From Methanobacterium sp. (GTDB lineage Archaea > Methanobacteriota > Methanobacteria > Methanobacteriales > Methanobacteriaceae), in contig JADFDH010000001.1 of assembly GCA_018263005.1 (NCBI GenBank), forward strand, positions 124,001 to 188,000: DNA of 64,000 nucleotides, written 5' to 3'. The notes beneath the pieces are model-generated. The model did no database searches, was not told where the DNA came from, and saw only the letters and a list, made by a program, of their open reading frames with translations. Positions 8,119 to 18,200 of this stretch are shown piece by piece. Both the position numbers and the translations under genes were made by a program. The first letter of the stretch is position 1. Every line of letters begins with the position of its first letter.

Positions 8119-8949
8119 ATGGATGATATAAAATTTTGGAGCAAGATATCCGCTGAGATAATGGATGAAGTCCATGAAACAATCAGTCCATTGGTAGGGG
8201 AGAAAAAGTCTGGTGAAATAGTTAAAATGGGTGCCGACGGCACACCTACTAAATTAATAGATCTGGTAGCTGAAGAAAAAGTCGTTGAAGTATTAGAAAG
8301 TGCTGAAAGGCCTTTAACCTTGGTTAGTGAAGAGATTGGCCGAATAGATATTGGGGGAAGCCCATCTGAGGTTATATTCGTGGTTGACCCCCTTGACGGA
8401 ACTTTTAATGCGGTTAAAAATATACCTGCCTTTGGAATATCCTTAGCAGTAGCAGAGATCACAGATCCGGATAGATCAATGACCATGGATGATATTGAGC
8501 TGGGATTCGTTAAGAACTTCGCCACAGGAGATATTTACCAGGCAGCTAAAGGTGCTGGAGCTAGTTTGAATGGTAATAAAATATTTAATTCCATAGAAAA
8601 CGATGTAACCCATTCCTCCATAGGTGCCTATATTTACCGGGGTGATATGGAAATGGTGGATAACCTGTGCAAGTTGGTTAGGCGTATGAGAATACTGGGT
8701 TCGGTGGCTATCGAGCTTTGTTATGTGGCCGACGGAACATATGATGCTTTTCTCGACGTGAGGGGTAATCTGCGTATTGTGGATGTTTCAGCTGCTAAAC
8801 TAATAGCAGAGGAAGCCGGGGGACTGGTTACCGATGAATACAACCAGAACTTAAATGGGAAACTAAGTGTTCTGGAGAGAACTTCCATAGTAGCTTCCGG
8901 GAATGAAAATATTCATAAAGAGTTGTTGAAGATTTTAGGGGGTAATTAA
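8119..8949 (+). CDS. suhB: Inositol-1-monophosphatase / fructose-1,6-bisphosphatase (IMPase family)
   Basis: 276-residue member of the lithium-sensitive phosphatase superfamily. Metal and phosphate ligands appear in order: VSEEIG near residue 72, DPLDGT near residue 89, and a third Asp in the C-terminal motif VDVSAAKLIAEEAGG. In archaea this family commonly acts on both inositol-1-phosphate and fructose-1,6-bisphosphate, so the exact substrate is uncertain. It starts two bases after the decarboxylase stop, with GGGAGAG inside that gene's end as ribosome-binding site, and is followed one base later by NAD kinase. An adjacent IMPase-NADK pair, sometimes fused, is a known archaeal arrangement. 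Confidence 0.92.
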   Translation: MDDIKFWSKISAEIMDEVHETISPLVGEKKSGEIVKMGADGTPTKLIDLVAEEKVVEVLESAERPLTLVSEEIGRIDIGGSPSEVIFVVDPLDGTFNAVKNIPAFGISLAVAEITDPDRSMTMDDIELGFVKNFATGDIYQAAKGAGASLNGNKIFNSIENDVTHSSIGAYIYRGDMEMVDNLCKLVRRMRILGSVAIELCYVADGTYDAFLDVRGNLRIVDVSAAKLIAEEAGGLVTDEYNQNLNGKLSVLERTSIVASGNENIHKELLKILGGN

Positions 8950-8950
8950 A

Positions 8951-9787
8951 ATGAAGATAGGTATCGTAAGCCGTCTTGACGTGGAAGAATCCATTCAATT
9001 AACTGATAAAATAGTTGAATTTCTTCTAAAGAGAGATATTAAGATTTTATTGGAAAATGATGTCGTAGATAGGTTAAATAAGTATAAAAAACTATCCTGT
9101 CCCTTAGAAGAGATGAAAGCTGACATTATAATAGCTGTGGGGGGGGATGGAACCATCCTCAGGACACAGAGATTCATCAGCTCCAAAAAAATACCATTGC
9201 TGGGAATAAACATGGGTACCGTTGGATTTCTAACAGAAATAGATCCAGAAAACACCTTCAAATCTTTAGAACAAGTATTGGATAAAGATTATATCAAGGA
9301 AACAAGAACCCAGCTTCAGATAGAACATAACCAAAAACAACACACCGCCCTTAACGAAGTGGTTATTATGACTCGAAAACCGGCTAAAATGTTACACATC
9401 GAGATAAGTGTGGATGAGGAGGTGGTTGAAGAGTTAAGGGCTGATGGACTAATAATCGCCACACCCAGCGGTTCAACAGCATACTCCATGTCGGCAGGAG
9501 GCCCCATAGTTGACCCCCGGGTAGGAGGATTTGTAATAGTCCCCATATGCCCCTTCAAATTAGGATCCAGGCCTAACGTAGTCCCAGATAACAGTAAAAT
9601 TAAAGTTAAACTATTAAGAGAAGGTAAGAAGGCCATGGCGGTTATCGACGGCCAGTCTGAAGAGGAGATAAACTATATGGATGAGATCATCTTCACCAAA
9701 TCAGATGACCATGCCATATTCGTAAGGTTAACAAAAGATTTCTACCGCAGAGTACGTGAAAAACTTATTAAAGGCGGAATATGCTAA
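8951..9787 (+). CDS. nadK: NAD(+) kinase
   Basis: Phosphorylates NAD to NADP using ATP or polyphosphate. The 278-residue protein has the diagnostic GGDGT motif (about residues 64-68), followed by GINMGTVGFLTEI. The NAD-binding segments ADGLIIATPSGSTAYSMSAGGP and the C-terminal beta-sandwich with VIDGQ are also present. AGGGGGT just upstream of the ATG gives a strong ribosome-binding site. The stop overlaps the start of the next gene by seven bases, indicating translational coupling. Confidence 0.95.
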   Translation: MKIGIVSRLDVEESIQLTDKIVEFLLKRDIKILLENDVVDRLNKYKKLSCPLEEMKADIIIAVGGDGTILRTQRFISSKKIPLLGINMGTVGFLTEIDPENTFKSLEQVLDKDYIKETRTQLQIEHNQKQHTALNEVVIMTRKPAKMLHIEISVDEEVVEELRADGLIIATPSGSTAYSMSAGGPIVDPRVGGFVIVPICPFKLGSRPNVVPDNSKIKVKLLREGKKAMAVIDGQSEEEINYMDEIIFTKSDDHAIFVRLTKDFYRRVREKLIKGGIC

Positions 9788-11115
9788 AAGTTTTAGTAGT
9801 TGATATGACCCATGGCGGGGTTAAAATTGCCAACGAATTTAGTAAACTAGATGAATATGATGTATTCGCCTGGGACATCTATAACACCTTAAAAGAAGAG
9901 CAAAAAGAAATATTAGAAAACAATAAGGTAAAACTAGTAGATAAAAGATTCCTACAGGATGAAAAAGACTTAACTGTAATAGCACCAATTCACTGCCAAT
10001 TAAATCATCCGATAGACATGACCCATCATGAAGCAGTGGCCCTTTTAATATCCAAACATATAATAATACCAATTATAGAGGTGACCGGTGTAAAAGGAAA
10101 AACCAGCGTCATCCACATGCTAAAGGAAATCTTCCAAGAATATAATCCCCTTATACTAAGCAGTTTAGGCGTGGAAATACTGGAAAAAGATGAATGGAAG
10201 TTATTAGAGCAGGATATAAGCATAACCCCCGCCAACATAATAACCGCCTGGCAACTGGGACAAAAATACCAACCAGGAATCTTTATAGTGGAAACATCCC
10301 TGGGAGGGACTGGACTGGCCCGGGTAGGAGTTATAACCAACATTGCCGAAGATTACAATATAGCCACTGGTACTATGAAAGCCAGCCAAGCCAAGGCCCA
10401 GATATTCAAAAACAAGTTAATAGTCTGTGATTACCAGTCTTACCATAAATTTTACACTAAACATAAGGAAAAAACAAACACATTCGGATTAAACCAGGAA
10501 GCCAATGTAAAAGCTTCCCAAATATTATACGGACTGGAAGAAACAGTTTTTAAAGTTGAAGTGGAGGGGCTTAAAACCATAAAAAGAGAAACCATAGCTG
10601 ACCAATTTAAAATCATCACCTTCGCACCAGCACCCCACCATGTAGAGAATGTTCTCTCCAGCATATGCACCGCATTAACCTGTGGAATATCATCAAAGAC
10701 AATAAAAAATGGATTAAAAAATTACAAAGGAATAAAAGGTAGAACATCCCTACGATATCAGGGAGAATCCTGTATAATAGAAGAGATAAACCCCGGCATA
10801 AATGTTACAGCGGTTAAAAGAGCTATAAAGATGATAGAAGATCTCCCCAGAACCGCGGTAGTTTTCGGGGGAAAATACGGTGTAACCTGTGAAGAAATAG
10901 ATGAAGAATCAGTATCAAAAGTATTGGACCGATTAGATGAGAATATAAAATTAATCCTCACAGACCAACTCGGCGGGCAGATTAAAGAAAAACTAAAAAG
11001 AAGCTACCAATACTATGAAAACTACACCCCTGCAGTGGAACACGCATTGGAAAAGCAATACCACCACATACTACTGATCTACCGGTCAAATTATCCCGAC
11101 CTAAACCATAGATAA
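9781..11115 (+). CDS. cfbE: Coenzyme F430 synthetase (CfbE, Mur-ligase-like)
   Basis: CfbE is the last, ATP-dependent enzyme of F430 synthesis, closing the six-membered carbocyclic F ring of the methyl-coenzyme M reductase cofactor. The 444-residue protein begins LVVDMTHGGVKIANEF, the conserved CfbE N-terminus. It carries a Mur-ligase P-loop (VTGVKGKTSV, about residues 101-110), and the central ATPase shows ETSLGGTG and GVITNIAEDYN. The C-terminal domain has INPGINVTAVKRAI and VFGGKYGVTCEEID. It was formerly annotated as a muramyl-ligase homologue. The assignment rests on recognising the family; a general Mur-like ligase remains the alternative. It overlaps nadK by seven bases and precedes hemC, another tetrapyrrole gene. 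Confidence 0.82.
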   Translation: MLKVLVVDMTHGGVKIANEFSKLDEYDVFAWDIYNTLKEEQKEILENNKVKLVDKRFLQDEKDLTVIAPIHCQLNHPIDMTHHEAVALLISKHIIIPIIEVTGVKGKTSVIHMLKEIFQEYNPLILSSLGVEILEKDEWKLLEQDISITPANIITAWQLGQKYQPGIFIVETSLGGTGLARVGVITNIAEDYNIATGTMKASQAKAQIFKNKLIVCDYQSYHKFYTKHKEKTNTFGLNQEANVKASQILYGLEETVFKVEVEGLKTIKRETIADQFKIITFAPAPHHVENVLSSICTALTCGISSKTIKNGLKNYKGIKGRTSLRYQGESCIIEEINPGINVTAVKRAIKMIEDLPRTAVVFGGKYGVTCEEIDEESVSKVLDRLDENIKLILTDQLGGQIKEKLKRSYQYYENYTPAVEHALEKQYHHILLIYRSNYPDLNHR

Positions 11116-11289
11116 AAAAAATAAATTAAAAGATTATAAGTAACCAACCATCTAATTAATTATAATATTATATAAAAAATCTAAATTTGAACTTTTTATG
11201 AAATTTATGATTTAATAGATCAATTAATATCCCAGACTAATTACCGATATTAATTGTATTTTTCTAATAATTAGGGGAGATGATTTTAA

Positions 11290-12162
11290 TTGAAAGTAGG
11301 TACCAGAGGAAGTAGACTAGCAATGGTACAAACCAAACATATCATTAGCGAATTATCAAATATAACCGATGAAAAAGTGGAAATAGAGATAATAAAAACC
11401 ACCGGAGATAAAATAAAAGACTCACAACTATATCAGATGGATGTTAAGGGAATATTCACCAAAGAACTGGACAAAGCAGTAATAGAAGGTAGTGTGGATT
11501 TTGCAGTACACAGCCTCAAGGATCTTCCCACAGAACCGGCAGAAGGCCTGGAAGTAGTGGCAGTCCCCCTGAGAGAATCACCACGAGAAGCCCTAGTATC
11601 CCCCTATGCCTGGGATGAGATCCCCGAAGGAGCCACCATAGGCACCAGCAGTCTGAGAAGAGAAGCTTTTATTAACCATCATAAAAAAAATGTAAATATA
11701 AAATCAATCAGAGGAAATGTAGAAACCCGCATAAACAAAGTAATAAGCGGAGAATACCAAGGAGCAATACTAGCCGAAGCAGGTATAAAAAGACTAAAGC
11801 TAGAAAAACATATAAAACAAGTATTCCCCACAAAATATTTCACACCCGCAGCAGGCCAGGGTGCACTAGCCATCGTGGCTGGAGAAGACAACGATTATAA
11901 AGAAATATTAAATAAATTAAATCATAAACCATCAGCACAGGAAGCTAAAGCTGAAAAAACCGTCTTAGAAGAATTAGGAGGGGGTTGTCAATGGCCCCTG
12001 GGAGCTAATGCATGTGCAGATGGTGAAAAGCTACAATTATATGCAATTTTACTCAGTCGAGAAGGAAAAGTAATCTCTAAGGCCCATACCAGTGGAAAAC
12101 TGGATGAAGCCTGGGAAATAGGTAGCAAAGCGGCTAAAATTATTAAGGAGGATAACATTTGA
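11290..12162 (+). CDS. hemC: Porphobilinogen deaminase (hydroxymethylbilane synthase)
   Basis: Joins four porphobilinogens into hydroxymethylbilane, upstream of sirohydrochlorin, F430, cobamides and siroheme. The 290-residue protein has the typical start VGTRGSRLAMVQ, the substrate-binding DFAVHSLKDLP, IGTSSLRR and IRGNVETR. Cys233 in GGGCQWPLG carries the dipyrromethane cofactor. Translation begins at TTG 11290 after AGGGGAGATGAT, an unusually extended ribosome-binding site that compensates for the weak codon. The 174-base gap after cfbE contains a TATA-like run (about 11167-11176), so hemC may have its own promoter. The stop overlaps the next start by four bases. Confidence 0.96.
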   Translation: MKVGTRGSRLAMVQTKHIISELSNITDEKVEIEIIKTTGDKIKDSQLYQMDVKGIFTKELDKAVIEGSVDFAVHSLKDLPTEPAEGLEVVAVPLRESPREALVSPYAWDEIPEGATIGTSSLRREAFINHHKKNVNIKSIRGNVETRINKVISGEYQGAILAEAGIKRLKLEKHIKQVFPTKYFTPAAGQGALAIVAGEDNDYKEILNKLNHKPSAQEAKAEKTVLEELGGGCQWPLGANACADGEKLQLYAILLSREGKVISKAHTSGKLDEAWEIGSKAAKIIKEDNI

Positions 12163-13112
12163 AGAGTATTAACGTAGGCGTAATTGGGGTGGGTGCCATG
12201 GGCCAGAATCACGTGCGTGTCTATTCCAAGATAAAAAACGCCAACCTCCTGGCCATATCTGACCTGATGAAAGGAACCTTGGCTGAGGTCTCCAAAGAAT
12301 ACAACACCGTAGGATATGTTGATTATGGAAATATACTAGAAATGCAAGAAATAGACGCAGTAAGCGTATGCGTACCAACCACCTACCATTTTGAGGTGGT
12401 TATGGGAGCCATAGAACAGGGAAAACACGTGCTGGTAGAAAAACCAATAGCATTCACCCTGGACGAAGCCAAGGAAATGGTAGACGCAGCCAGAGATGCA
12501 GGAGTAAAACTGGCAACCGGTCACGTAGAAAGATTCAACCCCGCAGTAATAGAGGCAAAAAGGCTTATAGATGAGGGAGTAATCGGGGAAATAGTATCCG
12601 CATCAGCCAAAAGAGTAGGGCCCTTCCCTCCCCGGATAAAAGATGTGGGAGTGACCATAGACCTGGCCATCCACGAAGTAGACATCATGTTCCACCTCTT
12701 CGACAGTCCAGTATCAAATGTTTACGCGAACATGGGAAGCAGACTAGAGAAATGCGAATTCGAAGACCATGCAGAGCTGATGATGAAATTCGAAAACGGG
12801 ACCGTGGGAGTACTGGAGACCAACTGGCTAACACCCTATAAAAAAAGACAATTAGAGATAATCGGCGTAGACGGGATAATATCCATCGATTACATCGACC
12901 AGGAAGTGGAAGTATACGGGAAAAACGCCCAAAAAGTAAATGTAGAACACAAAGAACCACTCAAAGAAGAATTAGACTCATTCTTATCAGCGATAATCAA
13001 CGATGAAGAACCCAGAATCACCGGAGAAGACGGGATACACGCCCTTAAAGTGGTCTTAGCCGCTATGAAATCCGCAAAATCAAAAAATCCCATCAATATG
13101 AATGAAGTATAA
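12159..13112 (+). CDS. Gfo/Idh/MocA-family NAD(P)-dependent oxidoreductase
   Basis: 317 residues. The N-terminal Rossmann domain has GVGAMGQNHVRVYSK, and the family catalytic/cofactor motif VEKPIAF is near residue 95. The C-terminal alpha/beta domain contains GHVERFNPAV and the IHEVDIM helix that supplies the catalytic histidine. Members act on sugars, inositols or cyclitols, often as dehydrogenases of UDP-sugars in surface glycan synthesis; the substrate here cannot be told. It starts at TTG 12159 with AGGAGG upstream, overlapping the hemC stop by four bases, so the two are translationally coupled although functionally unrelated as far as I can see. Confidence 0.88.
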   Translation: MKSINVGVIGVGAMGQNHVRVYSKIKNANLLAISDLMKGTLAEVSKEYNTVGYVDYGNILEMQEIDAVSVCVPTTYHFEVVMGAIEQGKHVLVEKPIAFTLDEAKEMVDAARDAGVKLATGHVERFNPAVIEAKRLIDEGVIGEIVSASAKRVGPFPPRIKDVGVTIDLAIHEVDIMFHLFDSPVSNVYANMGSRLEKCEFEDHAELMMKFENGTVGVLETNWLTPYKKRQLEIIGVDGIISIDYIDQEVEVYGKNAQKVNVEHKEPLKEELDSFLSAIINDEEPRITGEDGIHALKVVLAAMKSAKSKNPINMNEV

Positions 13113-13141
13113 AAAAAATAATTGAATAGGATGTGTAAAAA

Positions 13142-13741
13142 GTGAATGAAGAACTCATAAAAGAGGCACATGAACTTAGAAGCCGAGGCTTCACCACAGG
13201 GGAAATCGCAGATGAATTAAACGTATCCAAAGACACAGCCAGATGGCTGATACTCCAATTAACCGAAAAAAAAACCGGAGAAAAAAGAGAGAAAGCTCCC
13301 CTCGACTTCGCCATAAACTGGCAAAGTCTGGGCGGCAGCTCAGTAAGAATGAAATACGTATCCGCAGCCCTCACCGACATGGCCCTGGAACACGGAGAAC
13401 CCGAAGTAATAGTAGGCATAACCGTAAGCGGAATACCCTTCGCCACCATGATGGCCGATATAATAGAATCAGACATATCCGTATTCCACCCCATAAAACA
13501 CCGTAAAGAAAAAGACGCAAAAGGCGCAGTAAGCAGCAACTTCGCCCCAGTAAAAGGCCGACGCGTAGTAATCGTAGACGACGTGATAACCAGTGGAAAA
13601 ACCATAAGCGAAGCCATAAAAGTATACAAAGACCTGGGAGCCGAACCAATCGCCGCCGTTGTACTGATCGATAAAAAAGGAATAGAACAATTAGAAGGAG
13701 TACCCGTCGAATCACTGATCAGAGTAAGTAGATTAGGGTAG
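13142..13741 (+). CDS. HTH-phosphoribosyltransferase (PyrE-like / GfcR-type regulator)
   Basis: 199 residues with two domains. An N-terminal helix-turn-helix (ELRSRGFTTGEIADELNVSK, about residues 8-27) is followed by a type I PRTase domain with the PRPP-binding loop VVIVDDVITSGKT. This is the archaeal orotate-PRTase-like family; a haloarchaeal member, GfcR, is a transcription regulator of sugar metabolism. The HTH makes a regulatory role likelier than orotate metabolism, but no operator was identified. The start is GTG 13142 with AGGATGTG upstream. It is the last gene of the rightward block and faces the small-membrane-protein cluster. Confidence 0.88.
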   Translation: MNEELIKEAHELRSRGFTTGEIADELNVSKDTARWLILQLTEKKTGEKREKAPLDFAINWQSLGGSSVRMKYVSAALTDMALEHGEPEVIVGITVSGIPFATMMADIIESDISVFHPIKHRKEKDAKGAVSSNFAPVKGRRVVIVDDVITSGKTISEAIKVYKDLGAEPIAAVVLIDKKGIEQLEGVPVESLIRVSRLG

Positions 13742-13749
13742 ATATTTTT

Positions 13750-14046
13750 TTATAGATTTTCTTCTGAGATATAATCATAATAAGCTAACAATCCTAAAAT
13801 TAAACCAAATAATGCTGAAAAAATGAATACTATTATTTCAAATATATTCGTTTTTAGAAAAATAGCCCATAAAAAAACAACAAATAATAAAATAATACTT
13901 AAAATAATTCCAATCAGTGCTTTATGGTTAATAACCCCAGTAACAATCAAATATATTGCTAAGATAATTTCAAAAACAAAAAGTAAAGAGTTTTTAGAGA
14001 TAGAATAGAATGATATTATTAATATGAAGATCCCCAGAAAGATCAT
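13750..14046 (-). CDS. Small multi-TM protein (family A copy 2)
   Basis: 98 residues, almost entirely hydrophobic, with about three to four membrane helices. It aligns by eye with the protein at 14903-15244: both have LGIFILIIS/IGIFLLIIS at the start, a central GVINHKALIGIIL/GIFNHKEFSAIVLG, and an IFEIIVFIFS/FIEIISILIF segment near the C-terminus. These two form the outer pair of an A-B-B-A set. It is the last of four same-strand membrane proteins following the 2000-residue wall protein. No known family. Confidence 0.6.
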   Translation of the reverse strand: MIFLGIFILIISFYSISKNSLLFVFEIILAIYLIVTGVINHKALIGIILSIILLFVVFLWAIFLKTNIFEIIVFIFSALFGLILGLLAYYDYISEENL

Positions 14047-14091
14047 TAATATATTCCAAGTTTTTTCTCTAATAATATCACTCTTTTTAAA

Positions 14092-14460
14092 TTATGAATT
14101 TTTTTCTTGAATTTCGAATTTATTATCCCTTATTTTTAAAATGAAGTCAGTAACATAAATTATCACGTAAAATATATAACCTATGATATAAATGTACAAA
14201 TTAGACTCCCTTAAACCGTTCAATAAATAGGTATAGGTCAAAATTAATCCCTGCAAAATAAAGATTAAAAAAAGCATAATATAATATGAATTGCTAAAAT
14301 AACCTCTTTTAATGTACAAACCAGTTAAAATAAAGATTAATAAAAGAAGACTCATAAATACGTCTAAAGGAGAATGGGAAATAAAAAAAACAAATATGGT
14401 TCCCACTAAAAATATTATCCCAAAAAAGATAATCACATTTCCACGTGTTTCATTTTTCAT
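14092..14460 (-). CDS. Small four-TM protein (family B copy 2)
   Basis: 122 residues with about four hydrophobic helices. By eye it is a paralogue of the next gene upstream (14494-14850): shared features are a PLDV/PLDL motif after the first helix, a YIK/FIK basic turn, ILQGLI/LFQGAI in the third helix, a YLL/YLF turn, a GYI helix and a closing RDNK/RDKQ. It probably resides in the cytoplasmic membrane. Spacing to its neighbours is short (33 and 45 bases), consistent with one transcript. Function unknown. Confidence 0.6.
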   Translation of the reverse strand: MKNETRGNVIIFFGIIFLVGTIFVFFISHSPLDVFMSLLLLIFILTGLYIKRGYFSNSYYIMLFLIFILQGLILTYTYLLNGLRESNLYIYIIGYIFYVIIYVTDFILKIRDNKFEIQEKNS

Positions 14461-14493
14461 TTGACCATCTTTAATTCTTTATTTTTTCTTATT

Positions 14494-14850
14494 TTATTGT
14501 TTGTCCCTGTTTTGAAATATAAAGTAGATTACGGCAATTACTAATAAAATATAACCTGATATAGAGATTTTAAATTGAGTTTCAAAAACATATTGGGGAG
14601 TAAATAAATAAGTAATTATAAATATTGCTCCTTGGAAAAGAATAACCACTAAAATTAACAAATTAAACTTTTTCTTAAATAAATCCTCTTTTTTTATAAA
14701 ACTGAAGATTAATAAAACCATTCCAAATGAAATAACAAGTAGATCTAAGGGAAATTTAGAAAAAAGAAATTCAAACAAACCAACAAATAAATAAAAAATT
14801 CCTAGGCCTATTAATATGTATCTTAAACCTTTTTTTTCCATTATTTCCAC
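14494..14850 (-). CDS. Small four-TM protein (family B copy 1)
   Basis: 118 residues with a basic N-terminus (MEKKGLRY if translation starts at the second ATG) and about four hydrophobic helices. It is a paralogue of 14092-14460, with weaker resemblance to the 130-residue protein at 56906-57298: FLF, DL, a K-rich turn, LFQ/ALQ in helix 3 and a YLF-P/YLYSP turn. That second relative also lies directly downstream of a pseudomurein-binding surface protein. This repeated pairing is the main clue to its role, which may be to assist or protect against the surface protein. Confidence 0.6.
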   Translation of the reverse strand: MEIMEKKGLRYILIGLGIFYLFVGLFEFLFSKFPLDLLVISFGMVLLIFSFIKKEDLFKKKFNLLILVVILFQGAIFIITYLFTPQYVFETQFKISISGYILLVIAVIYFIFQNRDKQ

Positions 14851-14902
14851 GTTTCTATTAAAAAAATAGTTAATGATTCAATCCTGTTTATTAATTATAA
14901 AG

Positions 14903-15244
14903 CTAACTAATATCTTTAAAATTACTTTTTAAATATCCTAAATGAGATAAAGTTCCTAATATAATACAAATTATAGAGAAAATTAATATTGAAATAATTT
15001 CAATAAATGAAGTATTATAAAGAGCAGTCCAAATTAAAAGAAAAATTAATAAAATAACTCCTAATACTATTGCAGAGAATTCTTTATGATTAAAAATTCC
15101 AATTATAATTAAAAACATTGAAAATAAAATCTGAGCACTGAGAATAATCGTTGATTTAGATAAATAAAATATGGAAATAATTAATAAAAATATTCCTATT
15201 AACACTAAAAATAATGAATTAGTTCTATTTTTTATTATTATCAT
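14903..15244 (-). CDS. Small multi-TM protein (family A copy 1)
   Basis: 113 residues with about four hydrophobic helices and a basic start MIIIKNRTNS. It begins 34 bases after the stop of the 2000-residue wall protein and is the first of four co-directional membrane proteins. It is a paralogue of 13750-14046 (see the shared IIS, NHK and IEII segments). I recognise no domain family. Such proximity suggests cotranscription with the wall protein. Confidence 0.62.
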   Translation of the reverse strand: MIIIKNRTNSLFLVLIGIFLLIISIFYLSKSTIILSAQILFSMFLIIIGIFNHKEFSAIVLGVILLIFLLIWTALYNTSFIEIISILIFSIICIILGTLSHLGYLKSNFKDIS

Positions 15245-15278
15245 TAAATCACTCCCAAATAAATAATAGGTTGATTAT

Positions 15279-18200
15279 TTAATTTTTAGGGTTTATCCAA
15301 CCCTGTGATCCAACTTTATCTAGATTCTGAGCATATTCATTCAAACCATCCCAAATGAGATATATAGAGCCAGGGCCCGAAATACTGCCTAATAGAATTC
15401 TACCTCCACCATAATAAATTCGATCTTGTACAACACTAAATCCCCTCCATTCATATGCGAGTTGGATGTGTGGTATGTCATTTGAATCTAGACGTATTTC
15501 CGTTGTATAATATGTCACATAGTAGCCGGGTACGTAATGTATTTGTGGCATCCAGAAGCCGCAGCTTACATGATACCATCCTAGTCGGAGTTCATAGTGT
15601 CCGGGTATGGGGATTACTCCCCAGAGATAATATCCTGGTACGTATTCCAAGTAGAGGTAGGGTAACCAGAAACTGGTGTCTATCCATTCGTAAGTCCAAT
15701 ACCAGTAGCCTGGTACATAATATGAGTGTGCGATTGTTTCATAATGCCACATTGCTTTGATGTTGCGCATTTCGTCATTGGTTAATTGGATGGTTCCTGG
15801 TGGTAAACTGTCATTTATGATTAGGGCTATTCCGGTGTATAGTTCATTGAATTTGTCTAGGCTCATTTCTATGATGCCTAGGTTAGGATCGAAGAGGATT
15901 ATGTTGTTTTCGGTTATATTTTGTACTACTTCAATGTGATTTCGGCCATTTATGGATAATACGACTATATAGTTTGTTTCAAGTTGATCTGTTGTTAACT
16001 GGCATCCGAATGCAGTTACTCCTTTGGATTGTGCTGCTATTTTTAAACCATAAAGGCTGGTTCCTGTTTCGTCTGTACTTGCTATTTCGGCTATTTCGGC
16101 TTCGGTTGTGAAGATTCCTATGCTTTTTAGGATTGTGGCCAATGCTGCAGGTCCGCAGGAATATATGGTGGTGGCCATTACCAGTTCGCCTGAGTCAATT
16201 ACTGATGTATCTGTAAGCCAGTTATCTGAAAAACTATTTTCTGATAAAATAGTACCTATGGAGTTGTAATAAGTGATTCCGGCACCATTTTTGGTAATAT
16301 CATTATCAGTTATGCTGTTATTGTTAGTGTCGTGGAGGTATATGCCCACCCAATTAGTTTCAATGTTGTTGTTTGATAGATTGTTGTTGTTTGAATGATA
16401 TAGGTTTATTCCATACCAATTTTCTTTGATAGTGCACTCTTTTATCTGGTTATTGTTTGAATCATATAGATATATGCTGGTTTCATTATTTTTCACCGTA
16501 TTTTCTGATATTATATTATCAGTAGATTTGTATAGTGCTATTCCATAATAATTGTCTTCTAAGATGTTTTTATTAAGAATGTTATGACCTGATAAATATA
16601 AGTATACTCCTTTACTACTATTTAATATTATGTTATTATTTAATGTTATGTTATAGGCATGGCTTAAAGCAATACCATATGAATCAGTGGAACCTAAGAT
16701 TTTTAAATTTTGTATGGTTGAACCGCTTCCATCGTTATCAATTACAAATACACTTTTATCTGCCTTATCTGCTTTAACTGTTACATTTGAACCATTAAAT
16801 GGTTTGATTATGAGTTTTTTGTTGATTATGATGTTTTCGGTGTATGTTCCTTCCGCGAGGGTTATTGTATCTCCGTTAATCGTATCAACATCATCTACGG
16901 CTTCTTGTATAGTTGCGAAACTTTTCTGAGTTCTGGTGTTATATACGCCCAGAGTATTCACACTTGTTATAGTCAGTTGATGAGTAACTGTTTGATTATA
17001 TAATGTTGCTGAGACAACAGCTGCACCTGCTGTATTGATAATGATCTTAACTTCTGCTTTGCCTTTTTTAGTTAGAGCTGAGCTGTTAATGTTTCCCAAG
17101 CTTGTTTGGAAATTGATTGGTATGTTATCTGGAATGTTTCCATTTGATGAAGTATCAGTACCTTGGTTGTTATGGGTCAGGTCTGCGGTTATTAAATAAT
17201 TATAGTAAGCCCCTTCACGGTCTGAACGGTCAGTTGAGCTATTTAAGGAAAGAATTAACCATGGATTATAATTCACTGTTCCCCCAACAGAATAAATATC
17301 ACTTGAGAAACTCGGGGAGATAATGGGGTTATTTGAACCCCACCAATTATTTGTAGAATCTATTATGCTGTTTCCCTCATTATAGAGTCCATATTTGCGA
17401 TTTCCTGTTATTATATTATGGTGAATCTCGGTAGATGAATTTATTAGATGTATTCCTATGAGGCGATTGTTGTTAATTTTGTTGCTGTAAATGCCGTTAT
17501 TATTAGAATTTTGGATAAATATTCCAGTTTCTGTTTCGGTTATGGAATTGCTAGAGATTTCATTGTCCGATCCATTATTTATTAGAATACCATATGAGAA
17601 TGAGTTGGATATTTCATTTCCAGAAATAACATTATCTTTAGAATTATACAAACTTATACCATCATTAAACCCTGTTATTTCATTTCCCAGGATAAGATTA
17701 TCATTGGAGTTGTTAATGTAAATCCCTGCTTCTGATGATCCTTTTATTATCAGGTCTTTTATGGTTGAGCCATTACCCCCACTAATGATAGTGAAGGCTG
17801 GCTGGGAACTTAAAGCATTGATATTTACATCAATATCTGGAAGAGGTCTTATGATTATCTTTTTATTGATAATAACGCTTTCTGAATAGTTTAGTTTACC
17901 TAGCCAAATTGTATCTCCGTTAATTGTATCCGTATCGTCTATAGCTGCTTGTATATTATTGAAAACTTCCTGTGTTCTGAAATTAAAAGTTTTATCTGGA
18001 TTTGACAGGGCTAACCATGGTATTATTGATACGTTATCAGGGGAGTGTTCGGAAGGGTTATAGGAAATAAGAATCTTTGAAAACATGTAAATCAGTGATT
18101 CATACCTTATAGTGTCCCCTAAACTCGTGTCCGATATATTATTTGGTGCTCGTCCATTCGTGTTTATGTATGATATTATTTCATCAGCCATTTCCATAAA

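Noticed and set aside
13093..13715. Leftward ORFs of 178 and 114 codons over the HTH-PRTase gene
   Set aside because: The sense frame has intact PRTase motifs; the antisense frames reflect strand purine skew (Arg/Leu/Ser-rich) and have no domain.
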